Below are positions 9,138-17,680 of a stretch of 64,000 nucleotides of DNA, piece by piece. Where the stretch lies: contig CAWBJW010000002.1 in assembly GCA_963789255.1 (NCBI GenBank), positions 2,232,001 through 2,296,000 on the forward strand, written 5' to 3'. A program made the translations under genes and the position numbers. The notes below the pieces were generated by a model, which was given only the letters and a program-made list of their open reading frames with translations, made no database searches and was not told the origin of the DNA. How positions within the stretch are numbered: position 1 is the stretch's first letter; each line of letters begins with the position of its first letter. Origin of the DNA: DATARH01 sp963789255 (GTDB taxonomy: Bacteria > Pseudomonadota > Alphaproteobacteria > ATCC43930 > CGMCC-115725).

Positions 9138-9464
9138 TCAGCGCAAGCCTCGCAGCACGCGGGGCAGATCGCGAGCGCTGTGAACAATGCGCACGATCCG
9201 AGGTGGATTGCGATCGGCGTTGTAGTCCATCAAATACGGGTAGCCCGGCAATACGACGAAGCGGTGGGTCGGGCTCGCCGTCAGGTCCGGGCGAAGCGTG
9301 CCGATCCTGGGATGCCGCCCGATGCGCTCGGCTGCCCTGGTGACCGCGTCGAGCAAACCTTGTGCCGCCAGCGGATTGTCCGCTGCGATCCATCGCAATG
9401 CGCTGTTAAGCTCGCGCTGTGCGCGGCGAGACAGCGTCGCCGCTGCCGTCACTTCCGGCTGCAT
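9138..9464 (-). CDS. RelE/ParE-family toxin
   Basis: About 108 residues from the ATG at 9464; the frame extends to 9488, so the start is uncertain. The fold signature is visible in LSRRAQRELNSALRWIAADNP, GRHPRIGTLRPDL and the C-terminal YPYLMDYNADRNPPRIVRIVHSARD. ParE proteins poison gyrase, RelE proteins cleave mRNA; sequence alone does not decide which. The gene overlaps the end of the upstream ParD-type antitoxin by roughly 59 bp, as usual for such pairs. Confidence 0.8.
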   Translation of the reverse strand: MQPEVTAAATLSRRAQRELNSALRWIAADNPLAAQGLLDAVTRAAERIGRHPRIGTLRPDLTASPTHRFVVLPGYPYLMDYNADRNPPRIVRIVHSARDLPRVLRGLR

Positions 9465-9699
9465 CGATAATAGCCTGCGCTTCGGCACGGACCTCTTCCA
9501 CGGTCAGCCATCCTTCACGATCGGCCTCCTCCTCGGCCTCGCGGAGCGAGGCTGTGAACTGCTCGCGCTGCTGCTCCCAGTCCTGGAGCAGCCGAAGCGC
9601 CGCTCTCACGACCTCGCTGACATTGTTGTAGCGCCCCTCGGCCACGCACTCGCGGGCAAAGCGCTCCAACTCGGGGGTGAGACTTACATTCGTCGCCAT
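9406..9699 (-). CDS. ParD-family antitoxin
   Basis: 97 residues. The N-terminal ribbon-helix-helix segment (MATNVSLTPELERFARECVA, then GRYNNVSEVVRAALRLL) is characteristic of ParD/CopG antitoxins; the acidic C-terminal half would wrap the toxin. It is the first gene of a two-gene unit with the ParE-like toxin. A perfect small inverted repeat just upstream (9710-9724) is a good candidate for its own operator, fitting autoregulation. Confidence 0.85.
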   Translation of the reverse strand: MATNVSLTPELERFARECVAEGRYNNVSEVVRAALRLLQDWEQQREQFTASLREAEEEADREGWLTVEEVRAEAQAIIDAAGSDGSGDAVSPRTARA

Positions 9700-9709
9700 C
9701 GAGCACCTA

Positions 9710-9724
9710 TGTCAAAGATTGACA
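9710..9724. promoter_or_regulatory. Candidate ParD operator (inverted repeat)
   Basis: TGTCAAAGATTGACA has perfect 6-bp arms with a 3-bp spacer, starting 11 bp before the antitoxin ATG on the minus strand. One arm also reads as a TTGACA-like -35 element. Ribbon-helix-helix antitoxins bind such short repeats; assignment rests on position. Confidence 0.5.
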
Positions 9725-9763
9725 TCAATATGGCGAAACCGGGCGCTTGCAACAAGCTTCATG

Positions 9764-10312
9764 TCATTGCTGCTGGCCGTCCAGCCAAATCCTCACGGCC
9801 TGTTCCGCCGCCTGGGCGGCGCGGGCGTCGATCTCGGCATCGGAGATCGTGCTGAGCGGGTGATCGATGATGACCGGCATCAGATCCGGCATGCCGAGCG
9901 CCTCGCGCTGCACCTCCGCTTCGTGGACGAACTCGGTCGTCACGACCACCGCGGTCGGCCGGCCCAGCGATTCGAGTGCGATGCCGTCATGCGTACAGCA
10001 CGACGTACACGACCCTCAATCGCCGATCGCAGTCAGGATGATGTCGTTGTCGGCGGCGATCGTCGCGATCAGAACGGGCTCGGCAACCTTCGAAAAGCTT
10101 TCCTTCCGGTAATAGGTGATCGCTGCGAAGCCGTAGCGCTCGCCGAGCCGTGAAGCGGTCCTGCGCAATAGCCGGCCGGCATTCCATTTGGTGTTGTCGA
10201 GAACCCCGAGCCGGAGCCCGTCGAGCGCGGCGACCCGCGGCGCCGGCGCGACCCGTTCCGCCTCGACCCGGCCGCGCGGATCGAAGACGAGATCGTAGTC
10301 CTGCGCGTTCAT
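9764..10312 (-). CDS. UGSC-family selenoprotein (in-frame UGA read as selenocysteine)
   Basis: The frame from ATG 10312 gives 98 residues and then TGA at 10018-10016; reading through it gives U-G-S-C-T-S-C-C-T-H-D and 83 residues in all downstream of the UGA, to a TGA at 9764. The product is 182 residues with Sec99 and Cys102, 105 and 106. The U/C-G-S-C motif defines the UGSC (seleno)protein family known from comparative selenoproteome work; its biochemistry is undescribed as far as I know, but a Sec-x-x-Cys pair is typical of redox-active sites. A hairpin directly after the UGA (10015-9983) can serve as the SECIS. It is the last gene of the prkA-yeaH-spoVR-ORF385 group, 15 bp after the preceding stop. 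Standard gene calling would report two fragments (98 and 61 residues). Confidence 0.85.
9983..10018 (-). promoter_or_regulatory. Candidate bacterial SECIS element
   Basis: Immediately after the in-frame UGA the RNA can form GUGUAC/GUACGC (6 bp) extended by GUC/GAC across a 2-nt bulge, with apical loop GUCGUGCU starting about 12 nt past the UGA. Position, stem length and a GU-containing apical loop agree with SelB-binding SECIS hairpins; folding was judged by eye. Confidence 0.6.
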
Positions 10313-10327
10313 TGGCTTGCCTCCACC

Positions 10328-11485
10328 TCACAAATAGCAGGTGCCGTCGACGCAGACCGGCGCGGCATTCGCAGCGCCACCTTCGATGCTGCGCAATACC
10401 GGCGAGGACATATGGCCCCAGCCCGGGATGAAGGCGGAAAACCGCCCGGCCGCGCCGCCGATGACGAACAGATGGATGTGCTCGGGGCTGGGCACGATTG
10501 GGATGCGTGCCTCGGGCTCGCGCCGGTACCAGCGCGGCAGATTGCGGTTGTAAACCCGGCCGTAGCGGTGATCGAAGGCCAGCTCGCGGAACAGATTGTA
10601 GGCGTTCATGTGCAGGTAGCTTTTGACATCGTGCCGGGTCCAGCCCTTGGCCGCGATGGTGCGGGCATGCTCGGGGCCGATCGCGACGGCGCAATGGCCC
10701 GATGAGACCGCGTTGTTGTGGGCGATCGTGCTCATCGCCGAAGAGATGCTGTCGAGGATGCCTTCGGGATCGTCCGCCACATGGTTGGTGACGCTGTGCG
10801 GCGGTTCGGCGGCGATGACGAAGACGGTCGAGTCGTCGGCCGCAAAACCCTTCTCGACATGATAGGGCGCCCACGGGCTCTCCGCCTCGTTCTCGGCGAC
10901 CGCATAGCTGTATTTGCCGGGGTGTCCCAACGTCGATTTGTCGAGATCGCCCGGCCAGCCGCCGCCGACATTGAGCAGCACGAGGCGGATCGCCCGGCCG
11001 ATCGTGGCGTTGGCGCGGTTGCCCGAGCCGAAGGCATTGGCGCCGCCGTTCATCCCGATCTGGCGCGCCATGGGCCCGTTCACCACAAGCAGCGGCGCCG
11101 CCATGTGCGTCGTCGCCTGAACGCCGTTGAGATTGAAGGCGGGGGCGGCCAAAGCCAAGAGGGCGGCGCGCACCACCGGCGCGTATTCCGCCTTGCAGCC
11201 GGCCATCACCAGGTTGATCGCCAATATCTCGCGGCTGAGGCTGCCATGGCGCGGCGGCACCCGGCACTCGACGAATTCCGGGTCGCCGCCGAGCGCGTTG
11301 ACTGCGGCTTCGACGGCGGCCGGGCTTGGCGGCACCACCGGCAGCCCGTCGGTCCAGCCCTGCGCGAAATACCACTCGACGAGGTCGGTGCCGCGCGGCA
11401 CGCGCACCGCATCAGCGTCGCGTGCCGGTAGCGGCGAGACCGCGCCCGTCGCTTCGTTCCCGCGCGGATGGGGCCGCGAGCTCAC
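10328..11485 (-). CDS. Uncharacterised 385-residue protein in the PrkA operon
   Basis: I do not recognise the family with certainty. The GTG at 11485 overlaps the spoVR stop (GTGA), which argues for this start; the frame is open further upstream inside spoVR. The sequence has DLVEWYFAQGWTDGLPVVPP near the start, a glycine-rich MNGGANAFGSGNRAN, the segment AFIPGWGHMSSPVLRS, and ends CVDGTCYL with a possible redox Cys pair. There is no signal peptide or membrane helix. It is followed after 15 bp by the UGSC selenoprotein, so the two may act together; this is inference from spacing. Confidence 0.75.
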   Translation of the reverse strand: MSSRPHPRGNEATGAVSPLPARDADAVRVPRGTDLVEWYFAQGWTDGLPVVPPSPAAVEAAVNALGGDPEFVECRVPPRHGSLSREILAINLVMAGCKAEYAPVVRAALLALAAPAFNLNGVQATTHMAAPLLVVNGPMARQIGMNGGANAFGSGNRANATIGRAIRLVLLNVGGGWPGDLDKSTLGHPGKYSYAVAENEAESPWAPYHVEKGFAADDSTVFVIAAEPPHSVTNHVADDPEGILDSISSAMSTIAHNNAVSSGHCAVAIGPEHARTIAAKGWTRHDVKSYLHMNAYNLFRELAFDHRYGRVYNRNLPRWYRREPEARIPIVPSPEHIHLFVIGGAAGRFSAFIPGWGHMSSPVLRSIEGGAANAAPVCVDGTCYL

Positions 11486-13038
11486 TTCGCCTCGGCGGCG
11501 GCCTCGTAGGTCTTCAAGGTGTTGTCGGTTGCCGCGTCGATTTCGAGGAGCTTGACCGCGTAGCCCCACAGCAGGGTGCTGTAGCGCAACACCGCGCGGC
11601 ACGTCTTTTCCTCGAGCAACACGCCGTCATGGACATAATGGGCGAGGACGAGGCAACGGTCGCCGGTCAGATCGACATCGACCACCTGAACATCGGGCTC
11701 GCGCCGCGACAAATCGTACTGCTTCGACAGCGCGCTGCGGATGCGGCGGTAGCCGACCTCGTCATGGATCGCATCGACCCGCAGCGACGGCTTGCTGCTG
11801 TCGTCGGCGATCTGGAACAGGCGGAATTTGCGGATCACCGCCGGGCTCAGATATTGCAGGATGAAGCTTTCGTCGCGGTAATTGGCCCAGGCGTGGCGCA
11901 AGACGCCGAACGGGTCGCCGCAGCCGGCGATCTCAGGGAAGAACTCGCGGTCCTCCGCCTTCGGGTCCTCGCAGATGCGCTTGATGTCGCTCATCATCGC
12001 GAAGCCGAGAGCGTAGGGATTGAGGCCGCTGAAACGCGGATCGTCAAAGCCCGGCTGGAACACGACGCTCGAATGCGAGTGGAGGAATTCGAGCATCGAT
12101 CCTTCGGTGATCAGCCCCTTGTCGTGCAGCCGGTTCATGATCTCGTAATGGACAAAGGTGGCGCACCCTTCGTTCATCAACTGGAGCTGTTTCTGCGGGT
12201 AGAAATACTGCGAAACGAGCCGAACGATGCGGATCAGCTCGCGTTGCCAGTCCTCCAGCCGCGGGGCACGCTTTTCGATGAAATACAGCAGGTTCTCCTC
12301 GGGCAGGCCGAGCTTCCCGCGGATGTCTTCCTGCTGTTTCTCGATCTCCGCCGATTCGCCGGTGTCCCGGGCGACGCCGGGGACCGTTCGCCACAAATCG
12401 TTGTAGGTCGCCTCCTCATGGGCGCGACGGTCTTCCGTGCGCTGACGCTCTTCGGCGAGATTGGGTTTCGAGCGATGAGCGTAGCGGTTGACGCCGTGCT
12501 CCTTCAAGGCGTGGGCGGCATCGAGGACACGCTCGACCGCTTCCAGCCCGTACTTCTCTTCGCATTTCGTCACATAGTCGCGAGCAAAGCTGAGGTAATC
12601 AAGGATCCCACCGGCATCCGTCCACTGCCGGAACAGGTAGTTGTTTTTGAAGAAATGGTTATGGCCGACGGCGGCATGCGCCATGACGAGGGTCTGCATC
12701 GTCATGGAATTCTCTTCCATGATGTAGCAGATGACCGGGTTCGAATTGATGACGATTTCGTAGGCGAGACCCTGCAGGCCCTTGCGATAGAGCGTCTCGT
12801 GATAGGCAAAGCGCTTGCCGAAGCTCCAGTGCCGGTACATCAATGGCAAGCCGACTGCGGCGTAAGCATCGAGCATCTGCTCGGAGGTGATGACCTCGAT
12901 CTGCACCGGGTAGATGTCGAGCCCGAGTTCGTCGAAGGCGATCCGCTCGATCGCCTCGTACACTCGGCGCAACGACCCGAAATCCCAATTCGGCCCGGTG
13001 AACAGCGGCATGTCTGCTCTAAGCTGTGCGACGTCCAT
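11482..13038 (-). CDS. SpoVR family protein (YcgB-like)
   Basis: 518 residues from ATG 13038; a GTG at 13053 overlapping the yeaH stop is an alternative. Recognised by WDFGSLRRVYEAIERIAFDELGLDIYP, the AYHETLYRKGLQGLAYEIVINSNP block and KNNYLFRQWTDA. The family is named from a Bacillus sporulation protein, but in proteobacteria it travels with PrkA and YeaH in a stress or stationary-phase module of unclear biochemistry. It sits 7 bp after yeaH, and its own stop overlaps the next start. Confidence 0.92.
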   Translation of the reverse strand: MDVAQLRADMPLFTGPNWDFGSLRRVYEAIERIAFDELGLDIYPVQIEVITSEQMLDAYAAVGLPLMYRHWSFGKRFAYHETLYRKGLQGLAYEIVINSNPVICYIMEENSMTMQTLVMAHAAVGHNHFFKNNYLFRQWTDAGGILDYLSFARDYVTKCEEKYGLEAVERVLDAAHALKEHGVNRYAHRSKPNLAEERQRTEDRRAHEEATYNDLWRTVPGVARDTGESAEIEKQQEDIRGKLGLPEENLLYFIEKRAPRLEDWQRELIRIVRLVSQYFYPQKQLQLMNEGCATFVHYEIMNRLHDKGLITEGSMLEFLHSHSSVVFQPGFDDPRFSGLNPYALGFAMMSDIKRICEDPKAEDREFFPEIAGCGDPFGVLRHAWANYRDESFILQYLSPAVIRKFRLFQIADDSSKPSLRVDAIHDEVGYRRIRSALSKQYDLSRREPDVQVVDVDLTGDRCLVLAHYVHDGVLLEEKTCRAVLRYSTLLWGYAVKLLEIDAATDNTLKTYEAAAEAK

Positions 13039-13045
13039 ACGCGTG

Positions 13046-14335
13046 TTAAGCACGGACGCCCCCTTTTGCAAACAGTTCGTGAAACACCGAGAAAATCTGC
13101 GCCGGATCGCCGACCCGCCGCATCGCGAAATGCTCGTGCGCCGGCGCCACTTCGCTGTAGGCGCGCCACAGATCGCTGTCGCGCGACAACCCGGTGAGGC
13201 TGCCGCCCATGCCGTCGCCGACCTCGACATAGGCGAAATACTGGCACAGCGGCAGCACCTCGCCCCCGAGCAGCGCGACGCAACGGCCGCTGTCCGCACC
13301 ATAATTGTCGCCGTCCGAGGCCTGCGCCCCATAGATGTTCCAGCGATCCGTCGAATAGCGGGCGCGCGCGATCTCCAGCATCTTCTCCAGCGCGGTGGAC
13401 ACAACCGTGCCGCCGGTCTCGCGGCTGTAGAAGAATGTCTCCTCGTCGACCTCCTCGGCCGTGCTGGTATGGCGAATGAAGACGACGTCGACGTGGCGGT
13501 AGCGCCGCACCAGAAAAACGTGAAGCAGCATGAAAAACCGCTTGGCGAGGTCCTTCATCGCCTCGGTCATCGACCCCGATACGTCCATCAGGCAGAACAT
13601 GACGGCCTCGGTGTTCGGCCGCGGTACGCGGTCGAACCGTCGGTAGCGGACATCGATCGGATCGATGTAGGGGATGATCTTGCTGCGCCGCTCGATGCGC
13701 TCCAATTCGCGGGCGAGGCGTTCGCTCTCCGCCTCGTCGCCCCTGGCGCGCGCTTCCTCCAGCATCTCGCGCAACGCCTCGATATCCGACAGCTTTGGCC
13801 GCTTCAGCGAGATGCGGCGCGCCATGCTCATCCGCAGCGTGCGCGGGATGCTGAGATTGGACGGGTTGCCGGTGACCGTGTAGCCGGCGCGCTGCAAATC
13901 GACGGCGGTTGTGTCCTTGAGGCTCTTTTTGACCAGGTCGGGGAGTTCGAGGTCCTCGAAGAACATGTCGAGGAACTCTTCCCGCGACAGGGTGAACTCG
14001 AAGGCGTCTTCGCCGCTGCCGTCCGGACTGCCTTCCGAGCCGCCGCGTCCCTCGCCGCCGGTCGGCCGCGGGATCTCGTCGCCGCGGACATATTCCTTGT
14101 TGCCGGGGATGACGTGATCGCTGCGGCCGGTGCGCCGGTTGTGATGGAAGATCGGCTCGGTGATCCCGCGCGTCGGGATCGCGACCTTCTCGCCGTGCTC
14201 GATGTCGGCGACCTTGCGCTTGCGCAGCGCCTCTTGCACCGCGGATTTGACCTCGACCCGGGCGCGCGCCAGAAACCGCTGACGGTTGCTGAGGCTCTTG
14301 CCTTTCGGGTTGGGCCGGCGATCGACAATATTCAT
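13046..14335 (-). CDS. yeaH: YeaH/YhbH family protein (DUF444, VWA-like)
   Basis: 429 residues. The N-terminus MNIVDRRPNPKGKSLSNRQRF and the central FCLMDVSGSMTEAMKDLAKRF (a MIDAS-like D-x-S-x-S metal site) are typical of DUF444 proteins. Such proteins are encoded beside PrkA kinases and probably work as adaptors or substrates; this is known from genomic association and E. coli data. Spacing is 25 bp after prkA and 7 bp before spoVR, so they form one operon. Confidence 0.93.
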   Translation of the reverse strand: MNIVDRRPNPKGKSLSNRQRFLARARVEVKSAVQEALRKRKVADIEHGEKVAIPTRGITEPIFHHNRRTGRSDHVIPGNKEYVRGDEIPRPTGGEGRGGSEGSPDGSGEDAFEFTLSREEFLDMFFEDLELPDLVKKSLKDTTAVDLQRAGYTVTGNPSNLSIPRTLRMSMARRISLKRPKLSDIEALREMLEEARARGDEAESERLARELERIERRSKIIPYIDPIDVRYRRFDRVPRPNTEAVMFCLMDVSGSMTEAMKDLAKRFFMLLHVFLVRRYRHVDVVFIRHTSTAEEVDEETFFYSRETGGTVVSTALEKMLEIARARYSTDRWNIYGAQASDGDNYGADSGRCVALLGGEVLPLCQYFAYVEVGDGMGGSLTGLSRDSDLWRAYSEVAPAHEHFAMRRVGDPAQIFSVFHELFAKGGVRA

Positions 14336-14360
14336 CGAGCCATCTCCGCGCGCCTGGGGG

Positions 14361-16304
14361 CTAGCCGGCCTTGTTCACCCGCATGTACCACTCGACAAGG
14401 CGACGGACCTGGCGCTCGGTGTAGCCGCGATCGACCATCCGCTCGACGAAATCGGCGTGCTTCTTTTCGGTCTCCGAATCCTTTTTGCTGCCGAAGCTGA
14501 TCACCGGCAACAGATCCTCGACCTGCGAGAACATCCGCCGCTCGATGACCTCGCGCAATTTCTCGTAGGAAGTCCAGGACGGGTTGCGCCCGTTGGCGGC
14601 ACGCGCGCGGAGCGCAAACTTGACCACCTCGTTGCGGAAATCCTTCGGATTGGCGATGCCCGCCGGCTTCTCGATCTTGGACAGCTCCTGGTTCAACAGC
14701 TCGCGGTTCATCAGCTGGCCGGTGTCGGCGTCCTTGTAGTCCTGGTCCTCGATCCACGCATCAGCATAGGCGACATAGCGATCGAACAGGTTCTGCCCAT
14801 AATCCGAATAGGATTCGAGATAGGCCTTCTGGATCTCGTGCCCGATGAATTCGGCATAGCGCGGAGCCAGCTCGGCTTTGATGAAGTTAAGGTATTTCTT
14901 CTCGGTATCCTCGGGGAACTGCTCGCGCCAGATCGATTGTTCGAGCACGTACATCATGTGAACCGGGTCGGCGGCGATCTCCTGGGTGTCGAAATTGAAC
15001 GTGCCCGACAGCACCTTGAAGGCGAAGCGGGTCGAGATCCCGTCCATTCCCTCATCGACCCCGGCCGAGTCACGGTATTCCTGCGCCGATTTGGCGCGCG
15101 GATCGGTGTCTTTGAGGCTCTCGCCGTCGTACACCCGCATCTTCGAGTACAGGTTCGAATTTTCGTGCGCTTTCAGCCGCGACAGCACACAGAAGCGCGA
15201 CAGAATATCGAGCGTCGACGGCGCACAGGGCGAATGCGCCAGTTCGCTGTTTTGCAGGAGCTTTTCGTAAATCTTGCGCTCCTCGGTCGACCGCAGGCAA
15301 TACGGCACCTTGATCACCGAGATGCGGTCGATAAAGGCTTCGTTGTTCTTGTTGTTGCGGAAGGCCTGCCACTCGGCCTCGTTCGAATGCGCGAGGATGA
15401 TGCCCTGGTAGGGAATGCCGCCGATGTTCTCGGTCCCGGCGTAATTGCCCTCCTGCGTCGCGGTCAGGAGCGGGTGCAGCATCTTGATCGGCGCCTTGAA
15501 CATCTCGACGAATTCCATCAGGCCCTGCGTCGTCCGGTTGAGCCCGCCGGAAAAGGAGTAGGCGTCGGGGTCGTTCTGGCTGAACATCTCCAGCTTGCGG
15601 ATGTCGACCTTGCCGACCAGGCTGGAGACGTCCTGGTTGTTCTCGTCGCCGGGCTCGGTCTTGGCGACGCAGATCTGCTTCAGGCGCGAGGGCTGCAGCC
15701 GTATGACCGAGAACTTGGTGATGTCTCCGCCGAATTCCTCAAGCCGCTTGACCGCCCACGGCGAGATCGTGCCGGTAAGCCGCCGCTGCGGGACGCCGTA
15801 ACGCTGCTCGAGTTCGGGGCCCAAGGTGACCGGATCGAACAGGCCGAGCGGGCTCTCGAACACCGGGCTGATCTCGTTCCCGGCCTTGAGCACGTAGATC
15901 GGCTCCTTCTCCATCAGCATCTTGAGCCGCTCTGCCAGCGAGGATTTGCCGCCGCCGACCGGGCCAAGCAGGTAGAGCACCTGCTTGCGCTCTTCGAGCC
16001 CCTGCGCGGCATAACGGAAGAACCCGACGATCCGCTCGATCGTCTCCTCCATGCCGTAGAAATCTTCGAAGGCGGGGTAGACCTTGATGGTCCGGTTCAT
16101 GAAGATGCGGCCGAGGCGCGGATCCTGACTGGTGTCGACCATCATCGGCTCGCCGATGGCCTTCAGCAGCCGCTCGGCGGCACCGGCATAAAACGCCGGA
16201 TCATCCGAGCAGGCGCGCAGATAGTCCTCTAGCGAGTATTCCACCTCGCGCCGGTTTTCGTAGAGGCGCGAATAGAGTCCGAAGATACCATCGTCAAACC
16301 GCAT
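14361..16304 (-). CDS. prkA: PrkA-type serine protein kinase (YeaG-like)
   Basis: 647 residues from ATG 16304 (MRFDDGIFGLYSRLYENRRE); an upstream in-frame ATG would add 12 poorly conserved residues. An AAA-type domain with Walker A LLGPVGGGKSS is followed by the C-terminal PrkA kinase domain. PrkA proteins are stress and nutrient-linked serine kinases. This is the first gene of the unit prkA-yeaH-spoVR-ORF385-UGSC selenoprotein, all on the minus strand with gaps of at most 25 bp. About 560 bp of non-coding DNA upstream can hold its promoter. Confidence 0.94.
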   Translation of the reverse strand: MRFDDGIFGLYSRLYENRREVEYSLEDYLRACSDDPAFYAGAAERLLKAIGEPMMVDTSQDPRLGRIFMNRTIKVYPAFEDFYGMEETIERIVGFFRYAAQGLEERKQVLYLLGPVGGGKSSLAERLKMLMEKEPIYVLKAGNEISPVFESPLGLFDPVTLGPELEQRYGVPQRRLTGTISPWAVKRLEEFGGDITKFSVIRLQPSRLKQICVAKTEPGDENNQDVSSLVGKVDIRKLEMFSQNDPDAYSFSGGLNRTTQGLMEFVEMFKAPIKMLHPLLTATQEGNYAGTENIGGIPYQGIILAHSNEAEWQAFRNNKNNEAFIDRISVIKVPYCLRSTEERKIYEKLLQNSELAHSPCAPSTLDILSRFCVLSRLKAHENSNLYSKMRVYDGESLKDTDPRAKSAQEYRDSAGVDEGMDGISTRFAFKVLSGTFNFDTQEIAADPVHMMYVLEQSIWREQFPEDTEKKYLNFIKAELAPRYAEFIGHEIQKAYLESYSDYGQNLFDRYVAYADAWIEDQDYKDADTGQLMNRELLNQELSKIEKPAGIANPKDFRNEVVKFALRARAANGRNPSWTSYEKLREVIERRMFSQVEDLLPVISFGSKKDSETEKKHADFVERMVDRGYTERQVRRLVEWYMRVNKAG

Positions 16305-16864
16305 TTTGCTCACCTCAATCGACGGCACTGTCGACCGCACAGGTTCGACCGTTCACCCTGTAAACGAATCACCCACAAAGAAATTCGCGTCGCTGATCAC
16401 GGACACACCCCTCGCCCGTGAGATTTTTGCGGAGCACATTCACCGCCGCGCCCCCGCCCCGACGGCCCCCTTGGCCGAATGTGCTCAGCCCAAACATACG
16501 CAATGACCGTGCCAAAACTTTATGGCAACTCTTGGGTCAATCCCTGCGACTGTAACGGAGGCGGGCCGCGCACCGGTCGCGGTCGCCAAACCCCCATTGC
16601 CTGCCCCAGAAGAAGGGGAAACCGACAACATCTTGTGGCCTCCTCACATCCGTTGTCAGCATATATAAGGTCGGCACGAATCCCAACCCCGATTCTGCCG
16701 CGGCGCCGAAAATTCCGATGCCCTCCCACGCAGGGGCCATGTTGCTTCCAAGAGGTTAACGCGTCCTTTCGTCGCAGCCCGCCTGCGTAGATCGGCAAGC
16801 CGCCGATCGCCCGTTTTTGCCACCGTCAGGGCGGCCAGGCCCGCAGCACACGGGCGTCTTCGCC
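16305..16864. other. Intergenic region upstream of prkA
   Basis: About 560 bp with no ORF showing coding character on either strand. Its composition is more AT-rich in places (for example a GTCAGCATATATAAGG stretch near 16650) than the surrounding genes. It should contain the prkA operon promoter, but I cannot pick a convincing -35/-10 pair or a sigma-54 site. Confidence 0.5.
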
Positions 16865-17680
16865 CTATTGCGCCGATGCCCCGGCCAAAGCGGCGGCGTG
16901 CCGGCGCGGCGCCGCTTTGGCCTGCGACCGCCAGTTCCGGGCGAGCGCGTCGGCAAGGTCGGCTGCGAGACAGTCATAGCCCCGGTCGGTCATGTGCAGG
17001 CCATCCGGACCGATCATCTTCGGCGGGTCAGACCGCTGCGCAGCCTGCCAATATTGCATGATCTCGAACCGGCGAAACAGCCCGATCCGGGCACGCTCTG
17101 CCGCCTTCGCAATCAGCTGTTCCATCGCGGCGTAGGCCGGCCGCGCGGTCACACGCGGGGCGTCTTGCAGGTCCATCAGGACGACATCGCTGCCGCTCTG
17201 TTTGAGCTGTGCGACGCCGCGCTGGATCAGCTCCCGGTCGGCGGTCAGATCGTCGCGGCGCAGCACGGCGTTGGTGCCGACTTGCCAGATCACCAGTTCG
17301 GGGTGCTGGGCGATCACGTCGCGGTCCAGCCGGGCCAGCTCCTCCGGGGCGTCTTCACCGCCTCTGCCGCGATTGATCACCCTGATGGCGATATCCGGAA
17401 ACCGCGCTTTGAGGTCGGCATCGAGCCGGCTCGGATAGCTCAAACCCGGGGCGCTCGCACCGACGCCCTGGGTCGAGGACGAGCCTACGGCGACGATGGT
17501 CAGCGGCTCGCGTCGGTCGATCCGGGCCACGACGCGCGCCTCCGCCGGCTCGATGGCCATCAGAGCCGGCGGCGCGCTGCAGCTCACAGGCGCGCTTTGG
17601 GCCTCGGTGTCGGCCGCGTCCGCCATAGCCGCGGCAAGCGCCAGCGCGGCAGCGAGCGCGAGCGGGGAGAGCCGGGTCAT
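16865..17680 (-). CDS. SGNH/GDSL hydrolase family protein, catalytically complete
   Basis: 271 residues with a Sec signal peptide (MTRLSPLALAAALALAAAM...). The four SGNH blocks are visible: IVAVGSSSTQG (nucleophile Ser), INRGRGGED (Gly), IWQVGTNAV (Asn) and DGLHMTDRGY (Asp-x-x-His). A periplasmic esterase or O-acetyl-transferring enzyme is likely. Its ATG overlaps the stop of the preceding SGNH-like gene (ATGA), and that gene is coupled in the same way to an OpgC-like acyltransferase, which suggests joint action on an acylated surface or periplasmic polymer. Confidence 0.82.
   Translation of the reverse strand: MTRLSPLALAAALALAAAMADAADTEAQSAPVSCSAPPALMAIEPAEARVVARIDRREPLTIVAVGSSSTQGVGASAPGLSYPSRLDADLKARFPDIAIRVINRGRGGEDAPEELARLDRDVIAQHPELVIWQVGTNAVLRRDDLTADRELIQRGVAQLKQSGSDVVLMDLQDAPRVTARPAYAAMEQLIAKAAERARIGLFRRFEIMQYWQAAQRSDPPKMIGPDGLHMTDRGYDCLAADLADALARNWRSQAKAAPRRHAAALAGASAQ

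Noticed and set aside
14286..16232. 648-codon plus-strand frame opposite prkA
   Set aside because: Shadow frame; the minus strand carries all PrkA motifs.
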